A DNA stretch of 64,000 nt, taken from NCBI RefSeq assembly GCF_027627455.1, contig NZ_CP115483.1, forward strand, positions 5,022,001 through 5,086,000, written 5' to 3'. The notes under the pieces were generated by a model that worked only from the letters and a program-made list of their open reading frames with translations, was not told the origin of the DNA and did not search any database. The DNA is from Sphingobacterium sp. SYP-B4668. GTDB taxonomy: Bacteria > Bacteroidota > Bacteroidia > Sphingobacteriales > Sphingobacteriaceae. The translations under genes were made by a program, and so were the position numbers. Numbering within the stretch: the first letter of the stretch is position 1; every line of letters starts with the position of its first letter. Shown here piece by piece: positions 8,552-16,736 of this stretch.

Positions 8552-8986
8552 TTACAGCTCTCCTTTGTATTCTTTAGCTAATTCATTGACCTTAGCTAGG
8601 GTCTTGATCAATTGTGCTCGCTCTCGGCCTGTCAGATTGGCCTCTAGATACTGATTGAAATTACGAACTACATCTTTCGCTATTCTTCGTTTCTCTTGTC
8701 CCAATTCTGTTAGATATACTTTTACGGACCGCTTGTCCACACTACTAGCCTCCCGATAAATAAAACCAAGGGCCTCTAGATTATTCAACACTCGAGATAG
8801 GCTGGTTGTTTTGACCCCTGTAAGGTTGGCAATCTGAGAAACAGGCGTACCCTCCTTATGGATATTAATCAAAATATAACCAGCAGCCTGGGTAAAACCA
8901 TGTCGCGAAGCAATGGTATTATATTTATTGGCAACTGTCTGCCAACCTGTTTTCATGAAGTAATCAATTGTATTATCTTGGCTCAT
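8552..8986 (-). CDS. MarR-family transcriptional regulator of the fad cluster
   Basis: A 144-residue winged-helix regulator. The core TPVSQIANLTGVKTTSLSRV is the recognition helix region, followed by the wing (YREASSVDKRSVKVYLTELG, with the usual D-x-R) and helical dimerisation ends. It is the first gene of the fad cluster and probably responds to an acyl-CoA or fatty acid, inferred from position only. Its promoter carries a perfect palindrome over the -7 box, suggesting autoregulation and control of the downstream fad genes. Confidence 0.88.
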   Translation of the reverse strand: MSQDNTIDYFMKTGWQTVANKYNTIASRHGFTQAAGYILINIHKEGTPVSQIANLTGVKTTSLSRVLNNLEALGFIYREASSVDKRSVKVYLTELGQEKRRIAKDVVRNFNQYLEANLTGRERAQLIKTLAKVNELAKEYKGEL

Positions 8987-9009
8987 AACTTATAGGCAAA
9001 CACTTTACT

Positions 9010-9037
9010 ATGCAAGCATAACAAATCTAATAGATTT
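9010..9037. promoter_or_regulatory. Two palindromes at the marR promoter (candidate operators)
   Basis: AAATCTA-A-TAGATTT (9023-9037) is a perfect 7-bp inverted repeat overlapping the -7 element. ATGCAAGCAT (9010-9019) is a second palindrome placed at the expected start of transcription. MarR dimers usually bind palindromes of 15-20 bases at such positions, so autorepression is a reasonable inference. Confidence 0.55.
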
Positions 9038-9052
9038 ATTTGTACATTCCAA
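9022..9052 (-). promoter_or_regulatory. Promoter of the marR-fad cluster
   Basis: The minus strand has TTG (9050-9052), a 20-base spacer and TAGATTTG (9022-9029), a close match to the Bacteroidota consensus TTG-N19-TAnnTTTG. Transcription would start near 9015, about 30 bases before the MarR start codon. Confidence 0.6.
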
Positions 9053-9213
9053 ATGCTAAATGTTAATTTATCAATAATTTTTGTCTGATTTGAATAGTTC
9101 AAAAGTTGAACAAAAACAAAATTTCTCGCTTTTTTCTATTTGCGCTGTAATGTTTTTATCATTTTAAAGACTAACAAGTAAAGCAATTTAAATAAAGACA
9201 TCCAAACGAAGGC

Positions 9214-9693
9214 ATGGACATTGAAAAAGAATTCATAAAATTAGTAACCTCCAATCAAACAATCATACATCGCATATGCTGCATGTATGTGGACAACAAG
9301 ACCGATAGGGAGGATCTGTTTCAAGAGATAGTACTACAAGGATGGAAATCTTTCAAGAGTTTTCGAGGTGACTCGCAGTTCTCGACTTGGCTATACCGCG
9401 TTGGACTAAATACTGCGATTACCCATATCAAACGTGACCGCAGGCACACACATGCCGAGCTAAATTTCAGCCAAGAAAGTTACTGCGAAATCAAATATCA
9501 GGAGGATGAAGCTATCCTATCTATGTATCAATCAATTACGAAACTTTCAAAAATCGAAAAGGCTCTTGTGGCTCTCTACCTTGAGGACTATAGCTATAAA
9601 GAGATTGCACAAACGATGGGCATGACACCGAATCATGTAGCCGTGAAAATATCAAGAATAAAAGAAAAATTGAAAACATTAAGTAAAGAATAG
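9214..9693 (+). CDS. ECF-type RNA polymerase sigma factor
   Basis: A 159-residue sigma-70 family factor with only regions 2 and 4, the ECF arrangement. Region 2 contains DREDLFQEIVLQGWKSFKSF and FSTWLYRVGLNTAITHIKRD (-10 recognition). Region 4 contains LYLEDYSYKEIAQTMGMTPN and VAVKISRIKEKLKTL (helix-turn-helix). It is followed after 8 bases by a membrane protein gene that may be its regulator or target. It lies next to no SusC/SusD pair, so a role in general envelope stress or another signal is as likely as polysaccharide sensing. Confidence 0.92.
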   Translation: MDIEKEFIKLVTSNQTIIHRICCMYVDNKTDREDLFQEIVLQGWKSFKSFRGDSQFSTWLYRVGLNTAITHIKRDRRHTHAELNFSQESYCEIKYQEDEAILSMYQSITKLSKIEKALVALYLEDYSYKEIAQTMGMTPNHVAVKISRIKEKLKTLSKE

Positions 9694-9701
9694 CACTCAT
9701 C

Positions 9702-10358
9702 ATGGAACTAGACGACCTTAAATACAAAAACAGACAAAATGATGGGGATTCTTCCTCTACAATACTATCCTTATCTGGGGATGTGGTAAAAAAAATAACC
9801 GAACAGAAATCAACAAGTCTACTCGACAGGATAGATGAGAATCTTAAGCGGAATATACAATATCAGTATCTGTTCATTCTTATTGGCATCGGCATCTTAG
9901 TGTACAACTATGACCTCTTTTTTGCCTATTATCTCTTCTTTGGGTTCCTAATGGAGGCTGAACTAATGTATACAACGTACAAACTTCGGAAGAGTATTTA
10001 TCAGAACTATGAAGCAGACCTTCCACTGAGCGAACGCTTTACCCGAATACAGGCACTTATTATAGCGTATCTAAAATTTCGAAAGTCAGCAGCTATTATC
10101 AGATACATCATTTTAGTAATAGCCTTTTCATTAAATGACATCCAATCTTTTAATGTTGCCTCAGTCTTTAGCGGAACTGTTCTATTCAACCTGATTGTAA
10201 TCGGAATCATCTTCTATTTTATCCATACCTATTATTTTAAAAAATTCGTCAAGCCTCATCAGGATATGCTCGTGGATCTTCGTTATTATTTAGCTGAATT
10301 AAAGGAATCATCTGAAGCGGGTAGTAAAGATAGCCTAGAGGCTAAAGATGCAGATTAA
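9702..10358 (+). CDS. Membrane protein cotranscribed with the ECF sigma factor
   Basis: A 218-residue protein with a soluble N-terminus (about 65 residues, starting MELDDLKYKNRQNDG), four predicted membrane spans (about 70-85, 87-105, 140-155 and 162-182, including YLFILIGIGILVYNYDLFF and LFNLIVIGIIFYFIHTYYF) and a charged C-terminal tail. It starts 8 bases after the sigma gene, so the two are probably cotranscribed. The topology would suit an anti-sigma factor with a cytoplasmic N-terminal binding segment, but no zinc-type anti-sigma motif is seen and I do not recognise a named family. Confidence 0.8.
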   Translation: MELDDLKYKNRQNDGDSSSTILSLSGDVVKKITEQKSTSLLDRIDENLKRNIQYQYLFILIGIGILVYNYDLFFAYYLFFGFLMEAELMYTTYKLRKSIYQNYEADLPLSERFTRIQALIIAYLKFRKSAAIIRYIILVIAFSLNDIQSFNVASVFSGTVLFNLIVIGIIFYFIHTYYFKKFVKPHQDMLVDLRYYLAELKESSEAGSKDSLEAKDAD

Positions 10359-10466
10359 AGAGACACTCAAATGTGGAAAACTTTTAAACACTAGACACTA
10401 AAGCTTTACGTCCCAGTAGGGGTCTCTTATTCACACAGACATTAGATAAATCAAAAATAATTCGGT

Positions 10467-10474
10467 TAACTTTG
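10467..10474 (+). promoter_or_regulatory. -7 element (TAACTTTG) before the 2OG oxygenase gene
   Basis: TAACTTTG matches TAnnTTTG and lies 25 bases before the start codon. No good -33 TTG is visible. Confidence 0.35.
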
Positions 10475-10499
10475 TGTTAGATTTTAAAACACAAACAGT

Positions 10500-11462
10500 A
10501 TGGCATTAGTAAACATACCTCGATTGGACTTATTGAACTACACCAGTGGTTCGGCAGAACAGCGAGCACAATTTATCCAAGATATCGGAAAAGCTTTCAA
10601 TGAAACTGGATTTGTCACGATTGCAAATCATGGTCTATCCAAAGAATTGATTGATGAGCTCTATGAGGTCGTTCCTGCTTTTTTTTCGCTACCTACAGAG
10701 ACTAAATTAAAATATGAGTTTCCGGAGTTAGCTGGACAACGTGGCTATACGTCAAAAGGACGCGAAAAAGCAAAGGATGCCAAAACACCTGACCTAAAGG
10801 AATTCTGGCAACGTGGACAAACAATCGTGGGCGAAGAATATTCGAAAGCCGACTTTCCAGACAACCCAACCGTGACGGAATTGCCTCGTTTTAACGAAAT
10901 CACTGCTGAAGTATATAAAAAGTTAGAAGATACGGGCCGCGAATTACTAAAAGCAATTGCGACTTATCTAGATTTAGATGTTCATTATTTCGAACAATAT
11001 GTCATCAACGGTAACTCTATCTTACGTGCAATCCACTACTTCCCTATCCTAAATCCCGATGAACTGGCACCAGATGCAGTACGTGCAGGGGCGCATGAAG
11101 ATATCAACTTGATTACATTATTGATTGGGGCAAGTGCTGACGGTCTGGAAGTGATGACAAAAGATGGCGAATGGTTCCCCATAAAAGCCAAAGGCGAAGA
11201 TATTGTCATCAATGTAGGGGATATGCTCCAACGATTGACGAACAACAAATTGAAATCTACAACGCATCGTGTCGTAAACCCTCCCCGCGAAAAGATGGGC
11301 ACATCGAGGTTCTCGATTCCATTTTTCCTACATCCGAAGGCGTCCATGAGCCTGGCTTGCCTGGATTCATGCGTCAGTGAACAGTATCCTAAAGCTTATC
11401 CTGACTATACCGCAGGGCAGTACTTGGATGAAAGGCTAAGAGAAATCGGATTGAAGATGTAA
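10500..11462 (+). CDS. 2-oxoglutarate/Fe(II)-dependent oxygenase, isopenicillin N synthase family
   Basis: Cytoplasmic non-haem iron oxygenase of 320 residues. The N-terminal DIOX_N domain (PRLDLLNYTSGSAEQR, ETGFVTIANHGLS) is followed by the jelly-roll oxygenase domain. The metal triad is visible as His199 and Asp201 in AGAHEDINLITLL and His256 in STTHRVVNP. Arg270 in TSRFSIPFF is the likely 2-oxoglutarate carboxylate ligand. The family includes plant ethylene-forming and flavonoid enzymes and bacterial homologues with mostly unknown substrates. It stands alone between an ECF cluster and a strong hairpin, with no biosynthetic neighbours to indicate a substrate. Confidence 0.92.
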   Translation: MALVNIPRLDLLNYTSGSAEQRAQFIQDIGKAFNETGFVTIANHGLSKELIDELYEVVPAFFSLPTETKLKYEFPELAGQRGYTSKGREKAKDAKTPDLKEFWQRGQTIVGEEYSKADFPDNPTVTELPRFNEITAEVYKKLEDTGRELLKAIATYLDLDVHYFEQYVINGNSILRAIHYFPILNPDELAPDAVRAGAHEDINLITLLIGASADGLEVMTKDGEWFPIKAKGEDIVINVGDMLQRLTNNKLKSTTHRVVNPPREKMGTSRFSIPFFLHPKASMSLACLDSCVSEQYPKAYPDYTAGQYLDERLREIGLKM

Positions 11463-11475
11463 TGGTCTATTTATA

Positions 11476-11526
11476 CCATACGAAAGAAGCCCTATTGTGC
11501 GATACAATAGGGCTTCTTTCGTATGG
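11476..11526. terminator. Strong bidirectional terminator hairpin
   Basis: A perfect 23-bp stem (11476-11498 with 11504-11526) with a 5-base loop lies between the convergent oxygenase and beta-barrel genes. The stem ends are AT-rich, but neither side has a long T-tract. Confidence 0.75.
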
Positions 11527-11538
11527 AACATATAGGAT

Positions 11539-12303
11539 TTACAACTTAATTCCTACCCCTACATTCATAAAGATATTGTGAAGTCCAAAGCTAATGCTCT
11601 CGAAACCTGTTTTCATAATATTATTAAAGCCGTAGTCAAACTGCGCCAATGCAAAATAGCGCTTTGAAAAACTATAATTTGTCCCTAAGCTCATTCCCAC
11701 ATCAACAGTACGTATGCTATTGGCAAAGTCGTACTCTGCAAAATCAACATTGATTTTTTCCCCTGTGGGATCGATATTGCGCATGTACCCATTTGTGGCC
11801 TCTCCAAAAAATCTCTTCTTAACAGCAAATGCCACATAAGGTCCCGCTTGTAAATTCCACCGTTCAGACAGCTGATAAGTGGCTTGTATAGGAATGGAAA
11901 GATAGAGGTTTTGAACTTTGGTTGTGATATCACCTGTATAATAACCTTTCATATTTTGGGTAGGGTCATCACTAGCATTGAATGTTGTCTTGTATCCCTT
12001 TACGGTCGCCTCTGTATTCATCCCCTTACCTTCAAATGTCAGCCCTAGGGACATGCCCCATTTCTGATTGATAGCATAGTGAGCTTTCGCTCCGACAAAG
12101 AATGGATAGGCTGGTTGATATCCTCTAATTTTACGAATCTCAGCCGGCAATGACAAGGGGGCAGAGCCACCAATCTTGGTTCCTAATGTTGCGGTAAAAC
12201 TTATTTTACTAAGGATGCTATCGATAGGCATTGAGCCCTCTGCTTTTAGACTACAAGTTACTGCAACAAAAAGTATGGCGGATATATAATATTTCAATTT
12301 CAT
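11539..12303 (-). CDS. Outer-membrane beta-barrel protein (PorT-like fold)
   Basis: A 254-residue protein with a signal peptide (MKLKYYISAILFVAVTCSLKA), then alternating hydrophobic strands such as KWGMSLGLTFEGKGMN, LYLSIPIQATYQL and WNLQAGPYVAFAVKK, ending in FMNVGVGIKL, a typical barrel C-terminus. It resembles the outer-membrane beta-barrel/PorT family common in Bacteroidota. Its start codon overlaps the stop of the upstream PCMD lipoprotein by one base (TAATG), so the two are translationally coupled and probably work together at the outer membrane. A specific function is not known. Confidence 0.85.
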   Translation of the reverse strand: MKLKYYISAILFVAVTCSLKAEGSMPIDSILSKISFTATLGTKIGGSAPLSLPAEIRKIRGYQPAYPFFVGAKAHYAINQKWGMSLGLTFEGKGMNTEATVKGYKTTFNASDDPTQNMKGYYTGDITTKVQNLYLSIPIQATYQLSERWNLQAGPYVAFAVKKRFFGEATNGYMRNIDPTGEKINVDFAEYDFANSIRTVDVGMSLGTNYSFSKRYFALAQFDYGFNNIMKTGFESISFGLHNIFMNVGVGIKL

Positions 12304-13433
12304 TATTTCGTTATTATTTTCAGATCATCAACAATTAATTTACTTCCAACAGCTCCTTTGAAGCTATCGCCATATTTACTAGAAGACATCACAATGGCAA
12401 TATTATACCCAAGATTGGAGACCGCTTCCTCATTAAATTCTTTTATATAATTAAATGGTATGGTAAATTTCACAAACTCACCTTCTTTAGTTGGACTGCC
12501 ATTTTCCAATCTCGCAATTGCCACGACACTTGGATGGGTGAGCACATTTGTACCATCAAGGTAACTCTTCTTCGTCGAAGCAATCAGCTCTTCTCTATTA
12601 TAAAAAACAGCATATATGTCACACGAATCCGGCATGTTCACAGGTTTAAGGTTCTCATCTGTCACTTGCGCTCCTGCGGCATATTTATAATACCCTTCCA
12701 GCGCTACGGGTACTTTATTGAATGGTAACCCAAAACGTGTTGCTTTAAGAGGATCACTTAATAGAGGGGCGGTATCGAAAGAACCAAGAAAAAGATTCCC
12801 TGCTGCAATTGGCTTTTTGAAGGCAGCACCGAAGGCACCTGTTAACTTGGTTTCCATCAAAACTGCATATTCTCCACTACGTTTATCTGTCGTAAATAAA
12901 GTTGGGTATGCCTCGGGAGCCTTCGTTGCACTTGGATCAATTGACAACGTCAACGAAAAACCAAGATTACCCGAAGACCAATTTCCCACCTGATGACCAT
13001 TAATCAAATCATAGAAGGATGTATATTTATCATCTGCATCTATTTCAAAGCTCTCAAAATCGAAAAAAGTAGGCACAGAACTGTCGGATGTCTCGATAAT
13101 AGATACCTTATATTTTTTTTGAAATTGCCCATCTTCGGAGGTAACAGTATATTCTACCTTACCAGAAAAATCTTGTTCAGAACCTGACAATGGTGTAATA
13201 GTTGCCCCAGGAGTAACCTCTATATCCAGTTTATATTTCTTCAAATCGTATAGCCCTGGTTTTACATAAATAAAAACCGTACTGTTGGTAATCAGGGGGT
13301 CAGTCAAAAAAGTACCCTCTTCGATATTAACAGAAACAATATCGGCTTCCATATTTAGAGGTTCATCTTTGATGCAACCACTTAACACTAGCATGGCTAA
13401 CAGGGTAAATAGTATTGTGATTTTTTGTTTCAT
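12303..13433 (-). CDS. PCMD-domain lipoprotein
   Basis: A 376-residue lipoprotein: MKQKITILFTLLAMLVLSGC ends in a lipobox cysteine (Cys20). The N-terminal part (about 25-115) looks like an immunoglobulin-like sheet domain, with NMEADIVSVNIEEGTF and FSGKVEYTVTSEDGQFQK. From about 125 it has the PCMD (putative carbohydrate metabolism) domain, recognisable from FFDFESFEIDADDKYTSFYD, TGAFGAAFKKPIAAGNLFLG and LEGYYKYAAGAQVTDE. PCMD proteins occur in Bacteroidota outer-membrane loci and probably bind glycans, but the biochemistry is unknown. It is the first gene of a two-gene unit with the beta-barrel protein. Confidence 0.88.
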   Translation of the reverse strand: MKQKITILFTLLAMLVLSGCIKDEPLNMEADIVSVNIEEGTFLTDPLITNSTVFIYVKPGLYDLKKYKLDIEVTPGATITPLSGSEQDFSGKVEYTVTSEDGQFQKKYKVSIIETSDSSVPTFFDFESFEIDADDKYTSFYDLINGHQVGNWSSGNLGFSLTLSIDPSATKAPEAYPTLFTTDKRSGEYAVLMETKLTGAFGAAFKKPIAAGNLFLGSFDTAPLLSDPLKATRFGLPFNKVPVALEGYYKYAAGAQVTDENLKPVNMPDSCDIYAVFYNREELIASTKKSYLDGTNVLTHPSVVAIARLENGSPTKEGEFVKFTIPFNYIKEFNEEAVSNLGYNIAIVMSSSKYGDSFKGAVGSKLIVDDLKIITK

Positions 13434-13573
13434 AAGTAATTATTTGTTACATGAGCTCCTTACACTCAATTTGTTCTTCAATTGCCATTCACTTGTCCAC
13501 ATACAGTGGGAGAATGTTTCTGACGTTAATAAATAGATGAAACAACACCTACTATTCCTATCAAAGAAGCTTG

Positions 13574-13581
13574 CAAAGATA
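13574..13581 (-). promoter_or_regulatory. -7 element (TATCTTTG) upstream of the PCMD gene
   Basis: The minus strand reads TATCTTTG, a TAnnTTTG match, which would give a leader of about 130 bases. No well-spaced TTG is seen, so support is moderate. Confidence 0.4.
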
Positions 13582-13659
13582 ATATAACTCCTATTATATT
13601 ATGTATTGTTTTCCCTCAGAAGTGTAGGACAGCACAAACAATTTACAATTAAGGAAAGG

Positions 13660-14031
13660 CTACAAATCGCGATTGGATGTAATCTCTTCACGTATACGCT
13701 TGGGAAGGGCGTTGACAATCATCTCATAACTGTGGTCAACCAACTCAAAAAGCTTAGCGTCGGACAGCTCTCTATTTGCAAATACTGTATTCCAGTGCTT
13801 TTTGTTCATGTGATAACCAGGTGTGACAGTAGCTTCATACTGCTCCCTCAATTGCACCGCATACTCGGGGTCACATTTGACATTAAAAGACAGCTTATCC
13901 ACTTGATTGAGTCCAACCAACAGGAAAACCTTGCCTGCGACTTTAAACACCAAGGTATCAGGACCAAAAGGCAACTCTTCAGTCACTCCATTTTTAATAA
14001 TACAATAATCACGAAGTTGCTCAATATTCAT
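13660..14031 (-). CDS. MmcQ/YjbR family protein
   Basis: A 123-residue single-domain protein of the MmcQ/YjbR (DUF419) family, with a double-wing fold. Signatures are MNIEQLRDYCIIKNGVTEEL, PFGPDTLVFKVAGKVFLLV, LSFNVKCDPEYAVQLREQY and TPGYHMNKKHWNTVF. These proteins are common small cytoplasmic proteins with suspected DNA binding and no established role. It is a single gene with no operon partner. Confidence 0.93.
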   Translation of the reverse strand: MNIEQLRDYCIIKNGVTEELPFGPDTLVFKVAGKVFLLVGLNQVDKLSFNVKCDPEYAVQLREQYEATVTPGYHMNKKHWNTVFANRELSDAKLFELVDHSYEMIVNALPKRIREEITSNRDL

Positions 14032-14305
14032 AGATAGCCAATTATTTAGCCCTCATCTATAGCCTTGCACGCATCTCAAATGCAAGCAGGCAAATCAAAT
14101 ATCCACACATCCAGACAATCTGATTAAATCTATTGAAGGCGATATAAATTTAGGCAATCTATCCTAAATTTTCACGTAATTTTTTGGACCTCCTCCACAC
14201 ACCGGCAGCTCCCCCCGAAAAACAGAAATGAAATGATGAACCTCAAACCGAGTAGTTGACCATTTATTCCCAGCAACTAAACAGAATTATTCGTATTTTC
14301 CCTTC

Positions 14306-15154
14306 ATGGGAACTCAAGAAACCTTTCCTGTACTCGAATTAAAAGAATTTCAATTCAGCCTAGAATCGGACTATAGCCTCCTTTATCATAGTGTCCAAGG
14401 GAAGAACAAGATTGAAAAACCCCACAAACACGACTTCTTCCTACTCTTCCTTGTAGAGAAGGGTAGCGGCACCCATACCATTGACTTTATCGAGCACCCC
14501 GTGTCAGACCATCAACTTCACATCTTGTTCCCCGACCAAGTGCATAAGTGGGAATTGGGAGAACAAACTTCAGGCTTCCAACTGATGATCAGTAAACGAG
14601 TATTTGAGACCTTCTCGACAAATCTACGCTTCTCCTTTATGTTTTCGCAACATCATGCTGTGATTAACCTGTCTAAAGATGTATTCAGAAGCCTATTATA
14701 TGAATTCAATATGCTCAAGCTAGAATTGGGGCGGATCCCGATCCATTGGGATATCGTATACAGTAGAAGTAAACTTGTTGCACAGCTAGTCACACGAGAG
14801 GTCGAAGAAAAATTCGACGACCTTCCCCTGTATCATGCCCATCCAATTTTATTGAAGTACCGCACATTGATAGACACCCATTTTAGAGACGAAAAGACCG
14901 TCACCTACTATGCGGACAGGTTGAACATCTCTGCGAATTATCTAAATATACTCTGCAAAACGCATTTAAATATTTCGGCACTGTATTTAATCCAGAACAG
15001 GGTGATATTGGAAGCTAAACGATTGGTACAGGCATCCGAAAAATCAATAAAGGAAATTGGCTATTATTTAGGATTCAATGATTTGGCCTACTTTTCTAAT
15101 TTTTTCAAGAGTCAAACTGGCTTATCACCACGTCAATTCAGAGAGCAGTTATAA
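14306..15154 (+). CDS. AraC-family transcriptional regulator
   Basis: A 282-residue regulator. The N-terminal cupin-like sensor domain (about 25-150) includes EKPHKHDFFLLFLVEKGSG and HQLHILFPDQVHKWELG. The C-terminal HTH_18 domain has two helix-turn-helices: TVTYYADRLNISANYLNILC and SIKEIGYYLGFNDLAYFSNF, followed by FKSQTGLSPRQFREQL, the AraC signature. The 274 bases upstream hold nothing I could assign. No neighbour clearly indicates its target; the next gene is an ankyrin protein on the same strand, 100 bases away. Confidence 0.93.
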   Translation: MGTQETFPVLELKEFQFSLESDYSLLYHSVQGKNKIEKPHKHDFFLLFLVEKGSGTHTIDFIEHPVSDHQLHILFPDQVHKWELGEQTSGFQLMISKRVFETFSTNLRFSFMFSQHHAVINLSKDVFRSLLYEFNMLKLELGRIPIHWDIVYSRSKLVAQLVTREVEEKFDDLPLYHAHPILLKYRTLIDTHFRDEKTVTYYADRLNISANYLNILCKTHLNISALYLIQNRVILEAKRLVQASEKSIKEIGYYLGFNDLAYFSNFFKSQTGLSPRQFREQL

Positions 15155-15255
15155 TATTCACAAGTTTGTGAATAAATATTCCATTCGGAACGAGCGATAT
15201 ATAACTAAATTTGTAGAAGAAATGATTAATTAGCGTCCACCAAATACAGAAGCTT

Positions 15256-15930
15256 ATGCACTATATCGTTTTATTTTTCTCTCTATTTTTTCTAAACTCT
15301 TGTCAAGCGGATACAGACATGAATACATCTTCCATTCAACAAACGGCCTTAGTCGAAGCTGTAAAAAAGAATCAACTCGTTGTGGTCTCTGAAGCGCTAA
15401 AGAAAGGTTCCGATGTCAATACAACGGATAAGGATGGTAAATCATTGCTTCTAATCGCAACGCAATCCAACGCCATCGAAATGGCGAACTTATTAGTATC
15501 ATACAAGGCGGATGTCAATCAACAGGACCGCATACAAGATAGCCCTTTTCTCTATGCTGGCGCTGCAGGACACACCGAACTCGTACAACTCTATTTACTA
15601 AATGGGGCGCGATTCGACGTATTCAACAGATACAACGGTACCGCATTGATACCTGCTTGTGAACGGGGACATCTTGAAGTGGTCAAAATCTTAGTCAGTA
15701 CCAAAGGGTTTCCTATTGACCATGTCAACAGATTAGGCTGGACAGCATTGATGGAGGCAATAATCTTAGGCAACGGGAGTCAAAAGTTTGTGAATGTCGT
15801 ACAAGCCTTGGTAGATGCGGGTTGCAATATCCATATCCCCGACCAGGACAAGGTAACGCCTTTGCAACATGCAAAATCGAAGGGATACACTTCGATAGTC
15901 GATATTTTAGAAAAAGCGTCTAGAAAATAA
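15256..15930 (+). CDS. Secreted ankyrin-repeat lipoprotein
   Basis: A 224-residue protein with a lipoprotein-type signal peptide (MHYIVLFFSLFFLNSC, Cys16) and about five ankyrin repeats from residue 30 onward, for example KDGKSLLLIATQSNAIEMAN, QDSPFLYAGAAGHTELVQLY, NGTALIPACERGHLEVVKIL and DKVTPLQHAKSKGYTSIVDI. It probably acts as a periplasmic protein-binding scaffold; similar proteins are known as partners of catalases or toxins in other bacteria. None of those partners is adjacent here. Confidence 0.88.
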   Translation: MHYIVLFFSLFFLNSCQADTDMNTSSIQQTALVEAVKKNQLVVVSEALKKGSDVNTTDKDGKSLLLIATQSNAIEMANLLVSYKADVNQQDRIQDSPFLYAGAAGHTELVQLYLLNGARFDVFNRYNGTALIPACERGHLEVVKILVSTKGFPIDHVNRLGWTALMEAIILGNGSQKFVNVVQALVDAGCNIHIPDQDKVTPLQHAKSKGYTSIVDILEKASRK

Positions 15931-15968
15931 AAAGGAGGCCCAGAAAGAGTGTCCGCCCCCTTTATTTT
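15931..15968 (+). terminator. Terminator between ankyrin and thioredoxin-like genes
   Basis: AAAGGAGGC and GCCCCCTTT form an imperfect stem followed by TTATTTTTT on the plus strand, directly after the ankyrin stop codon. The two genes converge here. Confidence 0.5.
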
Positions 15969-16523
15969 TTACTTGAGTAGCGCCATCAATTCTTGTTGGA
16001 TCTCGTGGCCCTTATCTTGGTTATACCATTTTTGAATCTCTTCTTTAATTTCGGAGAACGGGGCCTCTTTAGCTTTCAACGCTTCAAATACCCTCGTACA
16101 TCCCGCCGGTCTAGGTCCCCACACAGCTATATCTTCTGTACCTTGTTGATTCCGGATGACCAATTTAGGGATAGACTTCCCTCCGTTTGTTAGGTATTGA
16201 TCGATCAGAAATGGTTCCTGATCACGAAGTTGGATATCCAATTCGATCTGCGGGTTGGATTTGACCATTTCGTAAATCATAGGCACTGAATGCGCAGCAT
16301 CTCCACACCATGGCTCAGTAATCAATATCCACTTTTGTGGTTCGGTGATAGAAGCAAAGAATTCGTTGGTTTCAACTGAGGGTTGGAATTTCTTGAGCCA
16401 CCTGCCCATCCTGCTCCAATTCATCTTAGTGTAGTGATAATATTCTTCGTCCTCATAGCCCTTGTGGATCGTCGGATTTTTAAGCACATCTTCAAAGTAT
16501 GTTAAATAGGCTTCAAATGTCAT
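15969..16523 (-). CDS. Thioredoxin-like protein with a single active-site cysteine
   Basis: A 184-residue cytoplasmic thioredoxin-fold protein. The active-site segment is WILITEPWCGDAAHSVP with Cys73 but Ala in place of the second cysteine (CGDA), so classical dithiol exchange is not possible. The fold is supported by GGKSIPKLVIR, which has the conserved cis-proline. PWCGDAAHS is typical of a thioredoxin-like group common in Bacteroidota. An upstream ATG at 16625 is in frame, but it would add 34 poorly conserved residues. MTFEAYLTYFEDVLKN at 16523 is the better start. Confidence 0.88.
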   Translation of the reverse strand: MTFEAYLTYFEDVLKNPTIHKGYEDEEYYHYTKMNWSRMGRWLKKFQPSVETNEFFASITEPQKWILITEPWCGDAAHSVPMIYEMVKSNPQIELDIQLRDQEPFLIDQYLTNGGKSIPKLVIRNQQGTEDIAVWGPRPAGCTRVFEALKAKEAPFSEIKEEIQKWYNQDKGHEIQQELMALLK

Positions 16524-16736
16524 GATAAATGGGTGTTTAAACTTTTGAGAGGGCAAAGGTGACAAAATAAATAAACGAAAGCAATATAGACAGTATATTA
16601 AAACAATGATATGACAGTTTGTCACCCAAATAGTATCGTTTTAGCCGTTTTGCAGCATTTTTATCGTTTTTTTTCAATTGGCATAAGGGTTGATAATAGT
16701 ATTGCAAACAATTAAAAAATTAATAAAATACAAGAT

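Noticed and set aside
11476..11526. Long inverted repeat as the end of an insertion sequence
   Set aside because: It is a single hairpin between convergent genes with no transposase, so a terminator is the simpler reading.
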